Shown here: positions 8,821 through 17,074 of the stretch, in pieces | Layout of the letters: every line of letters starts with the position of its first letter | Numbering within the stretch: position 1 is the first letter of the stretch | Assembly (NCBI GenBank): GCA_033721235.1 | Contig: JAWWAY010000010.1 | Span: 47,494 to 111,493, forward strand | Direction: 5' to 3' | Origin: UBA5078 sp033721235 | GTDB lineage: Bacteria > Pseudomonadota > Gammaproteobacteria > Pseudomonadales > Pseudohongiellaceae | Length of the DNA stretch: 64,000 nt | Program-made: the position numbers and the translations under genes | Notes under the pieces: model-generated | Databases searched by the model: none | What the model saw: only the letters and a program-made list of their open reading frames with translations | What the model was told of the DNA's origin: nothing

Positions 8821-10548
8821 CTAGTTTTTAAAAGGATCTAGCTCGCGGTTAATCTCTTTAATCCTGTCGTTGCGCTCACGGAGCAATCGCTGCTCCGCTT
8901 GATCGGATCCAATGATTGGGCGCAGCAAAATAATAAATTCGCTCTTCACAGTAGAGCGTCGACGCTGATCGAAAGCGGCGCCAATCGCTGGCAGGTTGGC
9001 TGCATAGGGTATGCCTGCAGCATCATCAACAGAACGCTCGTAAGCCAAGCCGCCTAACATCACTATCTTGCCATTCTGTGCTCGAATAACACTGTCGAGC
9101 TCACGGACAGAGGTCTTAGGCGTTGGCACTTGTTCACCGCCTACAGGCTTGGACTGCTCCGTCACTGTAGTAATCGTTGGATGGATATGTAAAGTAATTG
9201 TGCCGTCCTGACTGATCTGGGGCGTAATATCCATAGAAATACCCGAGAAGAAAGACTGTAATGTATTATTCGTATTCTGGGACACAGATTGACCGGTGCT
9301 CACCGTACTGGTACCAGAGCTTGTCTGAAAATATTCTTGGTCGCCGTCTTGGAATACGGCTTTCTGGTTATTAAGAACTTTTAGGCTTGGACTAGACAAT
9401 ACCTGAGTAGTACCTCTAGATTCCAGCAAGCGGAAAACGGCGCCAAAGTCTGTAAAATCCGTTGCAATCGTTAAGGGGTTGGAGATGCCGTCCAAGGCGT
9501 TTTCCTGAGGACTGCCGAACTCAGCGGTAATGTCTTGATTTACGCCGATTCCGTCACTGCCTATAGTGTCGAAATCAATAGCCGATTGATACCCCTTATT
9601 GAGCACCACTTCTAGGAATTGTACCTGAATGGTAACCTCACGGCTGAGTATGCCTTGCGCTGCATTGATGTATTGAGAAACTTTTTCTAAATCTTTTGGA
9701 GAAGCGGTCACCATTACCACGCCAATCTGCGGCTGCACCACAACGCTCCCATCTTCTTCAATCATCGACCCAATAGTCGTTTCGATGTCGCCCCAAAAAT
9801 CTGTCGAGGTATTAGTGCTGACTTGACCACCGCCGCCAGAGGAGGAACCTCCTCCTACAGAGCCCCCAATCGCTCCGCCGCCAAGGCTGCCACCACCGCC
9901 TCCAATCGTTCCGCCCCCAATCGCTCCGCCGCTTACGCCGCCGATACCACCAACACTGCTTCGTCCTCCGCTCGAGCTAGAGTTACCACTACTTACGGAT
10001 ACGCTCGAACTCCCTGAGCGGCTGATATCTAGATAATCGATAGTAAAAATTCGAGTTTGTGCAGTTGGCTCATCGATCTGATAAATATTCCCGCTACGCG
10101 TAATGGTGTAACCATAGGCATCCTGCACGGCGCTCATGACCTCATCGATCGTAACATTGGGCAAATTAATACTAATGCTCCCCTCCACATCGGGGCTCAC
10201 CAACACACCAAGATCCGTTCCCGCAACTAAATTATTAAAAAACTCGCGCGCATCCTCACCATTCGCCGCTATATTGAAACGATCTTCTACTGGCACTAAT
10301 AAATCATCTGCGATGGATAGCCCTGGCACCAACTCTTCTAAAGCTTGCTGGCTCGCCATCTCATTACCCGTGTCAGCATGGGAGGCTTCGGCCCTGTCCA
10401 AGATAGTCTGCATATCTTCAAGCAGCTCGGTATTAGGCACCGGTCGAGCACCCGTGATGGAGCACGCAACAAGAGAAAGGCATAGCAACAGGCTCAGCCC
10501 TTGCCTTGCAAGACGCAGAACCAAGCTCTGTGTTCTAACTTCTACCAT
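8821..10548 (-). CDS. mshL: MSHA pilus outer-membrane secretin MshL
   Basis: A secretin of about 575 residues. ATG at 10548 is chosen since GGAG lies 8 bases upstream and the product begins with a lipoprotein signal (LSLVAC, Cys at about 29); the frame upstream runs into mshK. An N-terminal secretin/TonB short domain (about 90-175) is followed by a striking Gly/Ser-rich linker (about 177-241), then the C-terminal secretin domain with the VQFLEVVLN and VLSSPSLKVLNNQKA segments typical of the family. It would form the outer-membrane pore for the pilus. The linker is of low complexity and is the most repeat-like part of the operon. Confidence 0.92.
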   Translation of the reverse strand: MVEVRTQSLVLRLARQGLSLLLCLSLVACSITGARPVPNTELLEDMQTILDRAEASHADTGNEMASQQALEELVPGLSIADDLLVPVEDRFNIAANGEDAREFFNNLVAGTDLGVLVSPDVEGSISINLPNVTIDEVMSAVQDAYGYTITRSGNIYQIDEPTAQTRIFTIDYLDISRSGSSSVSVSSGNSSSSGGRSSVGGIGGVSGGAIGGGTIGGGGGSLGGGAIGGSVGGGSSSGGGGQVSTNTSTDFWGDIETTIGSMIEEDGSVVVQPQIGVVMVTASPKDLEKVSQYINAAQGILSREVTIQVQFLEVVLNKGYQSAIDFDTIGSDGIGVNQDITAEFGSPQENALDGISNPLTIATDFTDFGAVFRLLESRGTTQVLSSPSLKVLNNQKAVFQDGDQEYFQTSSGTSTVSTGQSVSQNTNNTLQSFFSGISMDITPQISQDGTITLHIHPTITTVTEQSKPVGGEQVPTPKTSVRELDSVIRAQNGKIVMLGGLAYERSVDDAAGIPYAANLPAIGAAFDQRRRSTVKSEFIILLRPIIGSDQAEQRLLRERNDRIKEINRELDPFKN

Positions 10549-10569
10549 CTTTACTCCAACTGTTTTAGA

Positions 10570-10590
10570 CGCCGCTTTAACAAAGCGGCG
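10570..10590. repeat. Perfect inverted repeat between mshK and mshL
   Basis: A 9-bp perfect stem (CGCCGCTTT and AAAGCGGCG) with a 3-base loop stands in the short mshK-mshL gap, just upstream of the mshL Shine-Dalgarno sequence. There is no T-run after it, so it is not a standard terminator. It could tune mRNA stability or translation of mshL. Confidence 0.6.
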
Positions 10591-10600
10591 CGTAATCTTG

Positions 10601-10969
10601 TTAATTCTGCGGCACGAGTGTTCTAAAGGTGGCGCGGAACGTACTAATATCGATTGACTCACCATCTACATCCAGAGTCACCGTATCTTTGTCAATTTCT
10701 TTCACTAATGCGCCGTCGACTGTATCGCCCTCAGCAACGGTTTGACCATTTACCACAGCCACATCTACTTCGCCCCCAGTGCGAATAAAACTCACCGAAT
10801 AACTCACTTGCCCTACACGGCCTTGCTCGGGAGAAATTCGGCTCGCTCCCGCAGGCTGCAGGGGGTCTCTATAGACCACTCCAGCAATTACGATGGTCTC
10901 CTGAGCTACCGCCCCATAGCACAAGAGATATAGCAAAAAAGTCATAGCGAGCTTACTAAACACCGACAT
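10601..10969 (-). CDS. mshK: MSHA biogenesis protein MshK
   Basis: A 122-residue exported protein with a signal peptide (cleavage after about residue 22, GAVAQ). The mature part carries DPLQP and GQTVAEGD motifs, which are like those in MshK and PilP/GspC-type periplasmic proteins that link the inner-membrane complex to the secretin. The start ATG is preceded by GAGGAG with ideal spacing and overlaps the mshJ end by 14 bases. Assignment rests on position between mshJ and mshL, size and signal peptide. Confidence 0.82.
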   Translation of the reverse strand: MSVFSKLAMTFLLYLLCYGAVAQETIVIAGVVYRDPLQPAGASRISPEQGRVGQVSYSVSFIRTGGEVDVAVVNGQTVAEGDTVDGALVKEIDKDTVTLDVDGESIDISTFRATFRTLVPQN

Positions 10970-11600
10970 AACTCTCCTCGGAACTCAAGGTATGCAGTTC
11001 AAGCCTAACTGTCGCGCTTGGCCACTGGGTTGGCACAATGCTGATAGAATCCCAATAAAAATTCTCTGTTAAGCTCTCTAGATAAACCAAGTATTGTAGG
11101 GTGCTTAAGTAATCCCCCTCGAACTCCAAAGACAGATTATGGCGAAACACGCTCTGCCCTCCCGCGCCGCCAGTGATGCGCTGCGCCCCGCTATTCTCAA
11201 CCCGTCTCAAATATAATTTGTCGTTAATATTCAAAACATCGGTGAGTAGTCTGTTCATTTCCACAGGACCAATCACACTGCCAGTCAAAGCATCTAATTC
11301 CTCACGGGCACGAGACTCTCTTTCTATCAACTGGGCCAACTCTGCTCTAGCAGCTTCGTTAGGATCCCGAAGGGTGCGCGTTTCTGCCCGCTGCTGACGA
11401 GCCTGCAAACTGGAAAGACGCGTCTCATCGGTACTTATTTGCTGGGTCAATCTAGCGATATCTGCCTTTACAGGGTCGGATACCAAAATTAAGTACAAAT
11501 ACGAAATCCCGACACAGACGATAAAAGCGATGATCGCCTTCTCGGCCGGAGGCCTTTCCTCGAATGCCTTTTTAAGTTTCACCATCGGCTTATCGGCCAT
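10956..11600 (-). CDS. mshJ: MSHA biogenesis protein MshJ (PilO-like)
   Basis: A protein of about 214 residues. The ATG at 11600 is preferred because GGAGG stands six bases upstream; the frame runs on to 11666 inside the previous gene without support. The N-terminus is short and cytoplasmic, a transmembrane helix lies at about residues 21-40, then a coiled coil (about 45-100) and a small alpha/beta domain. This is the layout of PilO/GspM-type proteins that form the periplasmic part of the inner-membrane alignment complex. It overlaps the PilN-like gene upstream by 11 bases. Confidence 0.85.
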   Translation of the reverse strand: MADKPMVKLKKAFEERPPAEKAIIAFIVCVGISYLYLILVSDPVKADIARLTQQISTDETRLSSLQARQQRAETRTLRDPNEAARAELAQLIERESRAREELDALTGSVIGPVEMNRLLTDVLNINDKLYLRRVENSGAQRITGGAGGQSVFRHNLSLEFEGDYLSTLQYLVYLESLTENFYWDSISIVPTQWPSATVRLELHTLSSEESYVGV

Positions 11601-12363
11601 TACGTGCCTCCAAGACAAAACGATAGGCTTGAGCCTCTTGTGTGAGGGCACGCCCATCGTCAACAAGACGGCCCGCTCGCTCCAATGCTTGCTCCGCCCT
11701 AACTAGCTCCGGGCTGTCCGAGCTTAACTCCGCTCTAGGCGCCGAATTACTAGCGCCAGCATTAGACTGCTGCGCTTCGTCCGAGTCCGATGCCTCACGA
11801 CTAAAACTGGGAGCAGTGCTGCTAATTCGGGAGAACCGCCAACCCTCACTCTCGCTCCAGCCAGAACTGAGCCTATCGACGAATTTGGGCACCATTGCGC
11901 CTTCTTCTGCCCGCCCCTCTAGAGAAGCAGTATTTCCCGAGTCAGTTATCGAAATGCTAGTCAACCAAATGCCCTCGAAGGACGCTCGGGACATATTCAT
12001 AAGATGCTCGGAAAACCCAGAAATATTCCCTTGAGCCAAGTTCGCCAGAGTACTCAGCGTTCCTTCTAGCTGCTCTAGGCTCGCCTCTCTCTCACTTAAT
12101 TCTCTAACTAGCGCTGGGTCCGTAGCCATGCCGGCCAAGGCCTCTTCAATCTGTTCTGTTACGCGAGTTTGAGCAGCTACCGCACGCGTTACTCGGCCTT
12201 GCTCTTGCTCCAGCAAATAACGACGCCCGTAATCAATACCCGATAGCACCGCAAGCAATACCACCACCATAGCCACAATAGCCCCAAAACGAGAGGCAGT
12301 TAGCCAGTCGTTGCGGGGCCGGTACTCGGGCAAATATAGGTTAACTTGCTGTATCATACTCAC
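11590..12363 (-). CDS. MSHA biogenesis protein, PilN-like (MshI2)
   Basis: A 257-residue protein beginning MSMIQQVNLYLPEYRPR, which carries the short conserved QVNLYLPE peptide that in PilN contacts the PilM-like partner. A transmembrane helix follows at about residues 27-48, then a coiled coil and a periplasmic domain. It lies six bases downstream of mshI (PilM-like). In Vibrio-type operons the PilN-like function is carried by a gene often named mshI2 or mshJ-adjacent. The C-terminal third includes a Ser/Glu-rich low-complexity stretch of unknown role. Confidence 0.8.
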   Translation of the reverse strand: MSMIQQVNLYLPEYRPRNDWLTASRFGAIVAMVVVLLAVLSGIDYGRRYLLEQEQGRVTRAVAAQTRVTEQIEEALAGMATDPALVRELSEREASLEQLEGTLSTLANLAQGNISGFSEHLMNMSRASFEGIWLTSISITDSGNTASLEGRAEEGAMVPKFVDRLSSGWSESEGWRFSRISSTAPSFSREASDSDEAQQSNAGASNSAPRAELSSDSPELVRAEQALERAGRLVDDGRALTQEAQAYRFVLEARNGR

Positions 12364-12369
12364 TTGCCT

Positions 12370-13311
12370 TTAGGCCCCCGCTCCGTCGCCCGATCTCAAA
12401 GCTGCTCCGATCGCAAACATACAGGAATGCTTCAATTCATCGCTAATATCCTCAGCGCTCGCCAACTGTGAGGCGAAATCAAGGGGAGATACCGTCACGC
12501 CCATGACTTCATTCAAACTTTCACAGAGGGCCTGAGTATCATGCAGCCTCGGCGCCAATAGAATTTGCGATACCGGGTTTTGCCCCATCTGGCTTTCAAA
12601 ATAATCCAGTGAACGCTGTATTTCTAAAACCAAACGGTCCCTCATTACTTCCCAGTTATGGGACTGCAGCACATCTTGCCCCACCTGGGTGTTGATCTTA
12701 CGTGCCAAGTACAAAACCCCGCCGCGCGTCACATTCATGCTACTGCCATTGGTTTTAAGTGACACCACACCAAGGCTATTGTCATCATTTGCAAAATGGG
12801 AACTAATATTGCGCATAGCCATCTCAGGAATATCGATGGCATCTAGTTCTAAATCGGCTTGCGAGCAAAGCTCAATAAGCTGCTCGACTTTAGTCTTGGT
12901 GGCGGCGACAACATACAGCATCTTATTGCGACCGGAAAAAGCATCTTCCGGGGCTGGAAACACGTCGATAATGGCATCCTCTACCGGCATATCGATTAAG
13001 TCTTTAATTTTCCAGCGCACTGCCGCGCGCATCTCCTCTTCTTCAACCATCGGGGCCTCAACCAGATACAGGTTATAGTCCCTTGGGGTGAGCAGGGCAT
13101 TGCACTTACCCCCTTGCAAACCCAACTCCTCTACCTGGCGCTGCAATGTTTGACGCATTTGCTGCACATTATTCACATCCATACGCAAGCAGCGATCCAA
13201 GATCGCCTTGCCGTTGGATTCAGACATGCGAGCTAGCGCGAAATGGCGCTCCCCTATGGAAAGCCCTACTAAGCCTGCGGCCTTCACCTTGCCTCGAAAC
13301 AATTGCAGCAC
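12370..13311 (-). CDS. mshI: MSHA biogenesis protein MshI (PilM-like)
   Basis: A 313-residue cytoplasmic protein related to PilM, an actin-like ATPase-fold scaffold. It starts with GTG at 13311, with AAGAGG about seven bases upstream. Conserved-looking stretches include VGLSIGERHFALAR near the start and AVRWKIKDLIDMPVEDA near residue 95, typical for MshI. It would bind the N-terminal peptide of the next protein at the inner membrane. It is the first gene of the MSHA operon seen here. The neighbour upstream is trmL on the other strand rather than mshH/csrD, which stands there in vibrios. Confidence 0.85.
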   Translation of the reverse strand: MLQLFRGKVKAAGLVGLSIGERHFALARMSESNGKAILDRCLRMDVNNVQQMRQTLQRQVEELGLQGGKCNALLTPRDYNLYLVEAPMVEEEEMRAAVRWKIKDLIDMPVEDAIIDVFPAPEDAFSGRNKMLYVVAATKTKVEQLIELCSQADLELDAIDIPEMAMRNISSHFANDDNSLGVVSLKTNGSSMNVTRGGVLYLARKINTQVGQDVLQSHNWEVMRDRLVLEIQRSLDYFESQMGQNPVSQILLAPRLHDTQALCESLNEVMGVTVSPLDFASQLASAEDISDELKHSCMFAIGAALRSGDGAGA

Positions 13312-13663
13312 TCAAAACCTCTTAACACCATGCGAAATCTGCCGCATGTGTCGATACTAAATTCTGTGACCAGCCTGATTTATGAGCTCTTCAGCAATAT
13401 TAGGCGGCCGATGTTGTCGAAGCTGTAGCTAGATTAGACATTAAGCATACGGACTTCTAATCAAAACGGTTTAATTATACTGGTTAAGTAACTCAAATAT
13501 ATAGCAAATCCCCATGCATACGGGTACATTTAGGGACAAATAACCCAATACAGTGAGCGAATTAGCATCATAGTAGCAAATGGCTTGAACCCAGCACTCG
13601 AGCGATGCTTCAATACGGCTCCCGCAAATGACCTAAGCAGCCCACGAGAAGCCAACTAACACC
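13312..13663. other. 352-bp divergent intergenic region, mshI/trmL
   Basis: No gene is visible. It must hold the promoters for the MSHA operon (minus) and trmL (plus). A minus-strand TATAAT hexamer is present at 13474-13479, but no good -35 hexamer stands at the usual distance, so the site could be activator-dependent. The rest is AT-rich and shows no convincing repeat or structured RNA. Confidence 0.5.
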
Positions 13664-14125
13664 ATGCTCCATATTGTTCTATTTGAACCCGAAATTCCCC
13701 CAAACACGGGCAATCTGATTCGCTTGGCCGCCAATACCGATACCCACCTCCACCTCATTGAGCCGCTAGGGTTTTCCATGGACAGCAAACAGGTCAGAAG
13801 GGCTGGACTGGACTATCACGAGGTCGAGAGAGTGAGTATTCACTCTTGCTGGGAGGAATTCTGCACGAAGGTCAAGAGCAAGCGCCTGTTCGCACTTAGC
13901 ACCAAAGGCACCCAGCGCTATAGCGACATTCAATTCCAAGCAGATGATGTATTAATATTCGGCCCTGAGACCCGAGGACTGCCAGACTCCATAAGAGAAT
14001 CCGAACTCATGACTGGCACGCTGACTATTCCCATGCAGCGGGGAAGCCGCAGTCTCAACCTATCCAATTCCGTGGCCATTGTGGTGTATGAAGCCCTTCG
14101 CCAGCTAGACTTCCCTTTCAAATAA
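13664..14125 (+). CDS. trmL: tRNA (cytidine(34)-2'-O)-methyltransferase TrmL
   Basis: A 153-residue SPOUT-family methyltransferase. The start MLHIVLFEPEIPPNTGNLIR is typical for TrmL, with the conserved EIPPNTGN motif; the knot region contains FGPETRGLP near residue 105 and the C-terminal motif RSLNLSNSVAIVVYEALRQ. The enzyme methylates the wobble ribose of tRNA-Leu species in the cytoplasm, using S-adenosylmethionine. Length matches the family. It is monocistronic and ends at a strong bidirectional hairpin shared with secB. Confidence 0.95.
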   Translation: MLHIVLFEPEIPPNTGNLIRLAANTDTHLHLIEPLGFSMDSKQVRRAGLDYHEVERVSIHSCWEEFCTKVKSKRLFALSTKGTQRYSDIQFQADDVLIFGPETRGLPDSIRESELMTGTLTIPMQRGSRSLNLSNSVAIVVYEALRQLDFPFK

Positions 14126-14126
14126 A

Positions 14127-14180
14127 CAAAAAGGGCGTTCCCATAGTGACTGACAAGCCACTGCAGGAACACCCTTTTTG
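14127..14180. terminator. Bidirectional terminator between trmL and secB
   Basis: Long arms CAAAAAGGG-GTTCC and GGAAC-CCCTTTTTG pair with one internal mismatch, with a further small AGTG/CACT pairing inside the loop. The A- and T-runs at the outer ends give a U-tract in both orientations. It stands between two convergent genes. Confidence 0.85.
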
Positions 14181-14200
14181 CTAAAGCGCTCTAAACTAAA

Positions 14201-14719
14201 TTAATTAGTCGCCTCTGGAGCCGCTTTGTCTGCTTCTTCTGCCTGCCGCTTCTTGGACTGCGCGAATAGCGCGTCAAAGTTAACTGGCGCCAAATTGATC
14301 GGAGGGAAGCTACCCTTTACAACCAAAGAGTCGATTGTTTCGCGAGCATATGGGAAAAGAATATTAGGGCATACCGCCGCCAATACGTGCTCAAGATCTG
14401 CATCTCCTAGGCCTGTCGCACTAAAAATACCCGCCTGCTGAACCTCTACCAGGAAGGCAGAGTTATCGTCCACTTTGGCCTCAACATTCACCAATAGCAC
14501 GACTTCGTAAAGGCCTTCACCCACTTTCGCGTTCTTAGTGTTCAGATTGAAAGTGATTTTTGGTTCCCACTTGCCCTGAAAAACGGCGGGTGAGCGTGGA
14601 GACTCAAAAGAAGAGTCTTTCAGGTAGATGCGCTGCAATGCGAAAGAAGCTGGCTGAGCCTCCTGACCATTTCCTGCTGCGGCTTGAGCACCATTTTGAT
14701 CTGTTTTGTTATCTGCCAT
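14201..14719 (-). CDS. secB: Protein-export chaperone SecB
   Basis: A 172-residue protein with the SecB signature FALQRIYLKDSSFESPRSP near residue 27-45 and a C-terminal FPYARE...GSFPPINLAPVNFD segment. SecB is a cytoplasmic tetrameric chaperone that keeps preproteins unfolded and hands them to SecA. A short Gln/Ala-rich N-terminal extension and an acidic, Ala-rich tail are normal in size. It is followed at the 3' side by the shared terminator and preceded by the rhodanese gene, 82 bases away. In Escherichia coli grxC lies between the two; it is absent here. Confidence 0.95.
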   Translation of the reverse strand: MADNKTDQNGAQAAAGNGQEAQPASFALQRIYLKDSSFESPRSPAVFQGKWEPKITFNLNTKNAKVGEGLYEVVLLVNVEAKVDDNSAFLVEVQQAGIFSATGLGDADLEHVLAAVCPNILFPYARETIDSLVVKGSFPPINLAPVNFDALFAQSKKRQAEEADKAAPEATN

Positions 14720-14801
14720 TTCATTTCCTGCGTTAAATTCAGTAATTATGTGTTTCCATGGCTTAGCTCACACCTTGCCATAGCCGTTTCTCCACTAGCG
14801 C

Positions 14802-15218
14802 CTATTTCTGCACTATTGGAAGGTTCTGGGACCGCCACTCAGTCATTCCACCACTCAGCCGCACTACCTTTTCAAAACCTGCTTGCTTCAGCACCTTGAC
14901 CGCGTCAATTGAATGCTGGCCAAGCTTACAAGCAATAACAATGGGTGCTTGTTTGTGTTTTTCAAGCTCTGAGACCCTGGTCGCCAATTTATTCAAAGGA
15001 ATATGAATAGCATCAACGATATGCCCAGCATCGAATTCTTTCTTATCACGAATATCCAGCACCACGGCGTTTTCGCGATTTATTTGCATAACCGCCTGTT
15101 GCGCCGAGACTGTCGCCCCAGAGGTCTTATTTCTATGCAAGGCAATCGCCAGCACAAAGCCCACCCATAGCGTGGACAGTATCCAGTGATTTCCAACGAA
15201 TTCAATAAATTGTGCCAT
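14802..15218 (-). CDS. yibN: Membrane-anchored rhodanese-like protein YibN
   Basis: A 138-residue protein with an N-terminal transmembrane helix (about residues 11-28) and one rhodanese domain (about 36-135). The active-site loop reads CKLGQHS with the presumed catalytic Cys at 97, and the domain contains VLDIRDKKEFDAGHI and LSGGMTEW, both typical of the family. Its place beside secB and divergent from gpmI matches YibN. The sulfurtransferase substrate is not known. The catalytic Cys is present, so it is likely active. Confidence 0.88.
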   Translation of the reverse strand: MAQFIEFVGNHWILSTLWVGFVLAIALHRNKTSGATVSAQQAVMQINRENAVVLDIRDKKEFDAGHIVDAIHIPLNKLATRVSELEKHKQAPIVIACKLGQHSIDAVKVLKQAGFEKVVRLSGGMTEWRSQNLPIVQK

Positions 15219-15497
15219 ATCTCAACCAGCTCTTAGCAGCGTAAAAGACGCCAAACAATAGGCGAATTCCAAATAGCCTCGTCGCCCGAGACCTAAAAAA
15301 GGCAAGCAGTATACACAGCAATCTGCGCAGACAGAAGGCATTTACCCCTATTTACCCCCCGCCTTTAGCGCTTTGCAGTCTCGCTATGCGCAGCACTTTA
15401 CGGGATAATAGCGGCGAACTTGGCCGCTGGCACGGCGCAATGCCTCCTATCACGGCCACACAGCTGATCTCATCGCAATACGGAAGAACTAGTACTC

Positions 15498-17051
15498 ATG
15501 ACTTCGAACTCACCCAAGAAGACCGCCTTGCTTTTGATTCTCGATGGCTGGGGCCACAGAGAAGAAACCGAACACAACGCTATTAGTGCAGCCAATACTC
15601 CTGTATGGGATAGCTTGTGGCAAGAATGCCCGCATACATTGATTACCACATCAGGCACAGCAGTAGGCCTGCCCGCTGGGCAAATGGGCAATTCAGAAGT
15701 GGGGCATATGAACCTTGGCGCTGGCCGAATCGTTTACCAAAACCTTACCCGTATAGACAAGGCGATTGAGGACGGCAGCTTTTTCGATAACCCCGCCCTA
15801 AGCGGTGCCGTTGACAAGGCGAACGCTGCCAACAAGGCAGTCCATATTCTAGGGCTTGCCTCACCTGGCGGCATTCACAGCCAGGAAGACCAGATAATTG
15901 CCATGATCGAGCTAGCCTATAAGCGTGGCGCCAAAAAAGTCTATTTTCACGCCTTTCTCGATGGCAGAGATACTCCACCAAGAAGCGCCTTGGCCTCCTT
16001 GCAGCGCTTAGAAGCAAAGCTCAAAGAAGGCGGCGAAGGCCGCGTCGCATCCATAATCGGCCGCTACTACGCCATGGACAGAGACAATCGCTGGGACCGT
16101 GTGGAGCAAGCCTATCAACTTATTACTGATGGCAGCGCCAAATATACCGCCATCAATCCAGAAGCAGCTCTCGAAGCCGCCTATGCTCGCGATGAAGACG
16201 ATGAATTCGTGCAAGCCACAAGCATCAAAGCCGAAGGCGAGAGCCCTATTCGCGTGGAAGATGGCGACGCCCTGATATTCATGAACTTTCGCGCTGACCG
16301 CGCCCGCGAGCTTACTCGCGCCTTTACCGATGCAGACTTCGACGGCTTTACGCCCGCTAGGAAGCCAGCCTACTCCAGCTTTGTCACACTGACGGAATAC
16401 GCCGCCGACATAGATGCCGAGTGCGCATACCCTCCCCAGCTTATGAATAATGTACTAGGCGAGTATCTAGAGAGCTTGGACAAAACTCAGCTACGCATAG
16501 CCGAGACCGAGAAGTATGCCCATGTCACGTTCTTCTTCAGCGGCGGAAGAGAAGAGCCTTTCAAAGGCGAAACTCGCACGCTCATCCCTTCTCCACAGGT
16601 TGCGACCTACGACCTTAAACCAGAGATGAGCGCAGAAGAAGTCACTGACAAGCTAGTAGAAGCGATAGAGAGTGGCACTTACGACGCCATCATCTGCAAC
16701 TACGCCAATGGCGATATGGTAGGCCATACTGGCAGCTTCGATGCCGCAGTTAAAGCGGTGGAAACCCTAGACAACTGCCTTGCACGCATCACTACAGCCA
16801 TCAAGGCAAGCGATTCACAATGCCTCATCACGGCTGATCACGGCAATGTAGAGCAAATGGTGGACAGCAGCACTGGGCAGGCACTCACCTCCCACACTAG
16901 CGGTCCCGTGCCACTTGTCTATGTAGGCAACCGTGACTGGTCGTTTAACGGACCCGGCAGTCTTTGCGATATAGCGCCGACTCTTTTGCGACTAATGGCA
17001 TTGGATATTCCTGCTGAAATGACCGGCAAGGCCCTTATGAGCGAAGCTTAA
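15498..17051 (+). CDS. gpmI: 2,3-bisphosphoglycerate-independent phosphoglycerate mutase
   Basis: A 517-residue cytoplasmic glycolytic enzyme that interconverts 3- and 2-phosphoglycerate without a bisphosphate cofactor, using two Mn ions. The metal Asp of LILDGWG is at residue 16 and the catalytic Ser of GNSEVGHMNLGAGR is at 66. The C-terminal phosphatase-like part carries NYANGDMVGHTG and TADHGNVE metal-binding motifs. Length is normal. The gene starts a run gpmI-envC-ctpA-yibQ, the same order as in many gammaproteobacteria; envC begins 23 bases after the stop. Confidence 0.96.
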   Translation: MTSNSPKKTALLLILDGWGHREETEHNAISAANTPVWDSLWQECPHTLITTSGTAVGLPAGQMGNSEVGHMNLGAGRIVYQNLTRIDKAIEDGSFFDNPALSGAVDKANAANKAVHILGLASPGGIHSQEDQIIAMIELAYKRGAKKVYFHAFLDGRDTPPRSALASLQRLEAKLKEGGEGRVASIIGRYYAMDRDNRWDRVEQAYQLITDGSAKYTAINPEAALEAAYARDEDDEFVQATSIKAEGESPIRVEDGDALIFMNFRADRARELTRAFTDADFDGFTPARKPAYSSFVTLTEYAADIDAECAYPPQLMNNVLGEYLESLDKTQLRIAETEKYAHVTFFFSGGREEPFKGETRTLIPSPQVATYDLKPEMSAEEVTDKLVEAIESGTYDAIICNYANGDMVGHTGSFDAAVKAVETLDNCLARITTAIKASDSQCLITADHGNVEQMVDSSTGQALTSHTSGPVPLVYVGNRDWSFNGPGSLCDIAPTLLRLMALDIPAEMTGKALMSEA

Positions 17052-17074
17052 TCCACTCTAAAGCGCGGCGGACC

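Noticed and set aside
10549..10665. N-terminal extension of mshL into mshK
   Set aside because: The downstream ATG has GGAG and begins a lipoprotein signal; the extension overlaps mshK.
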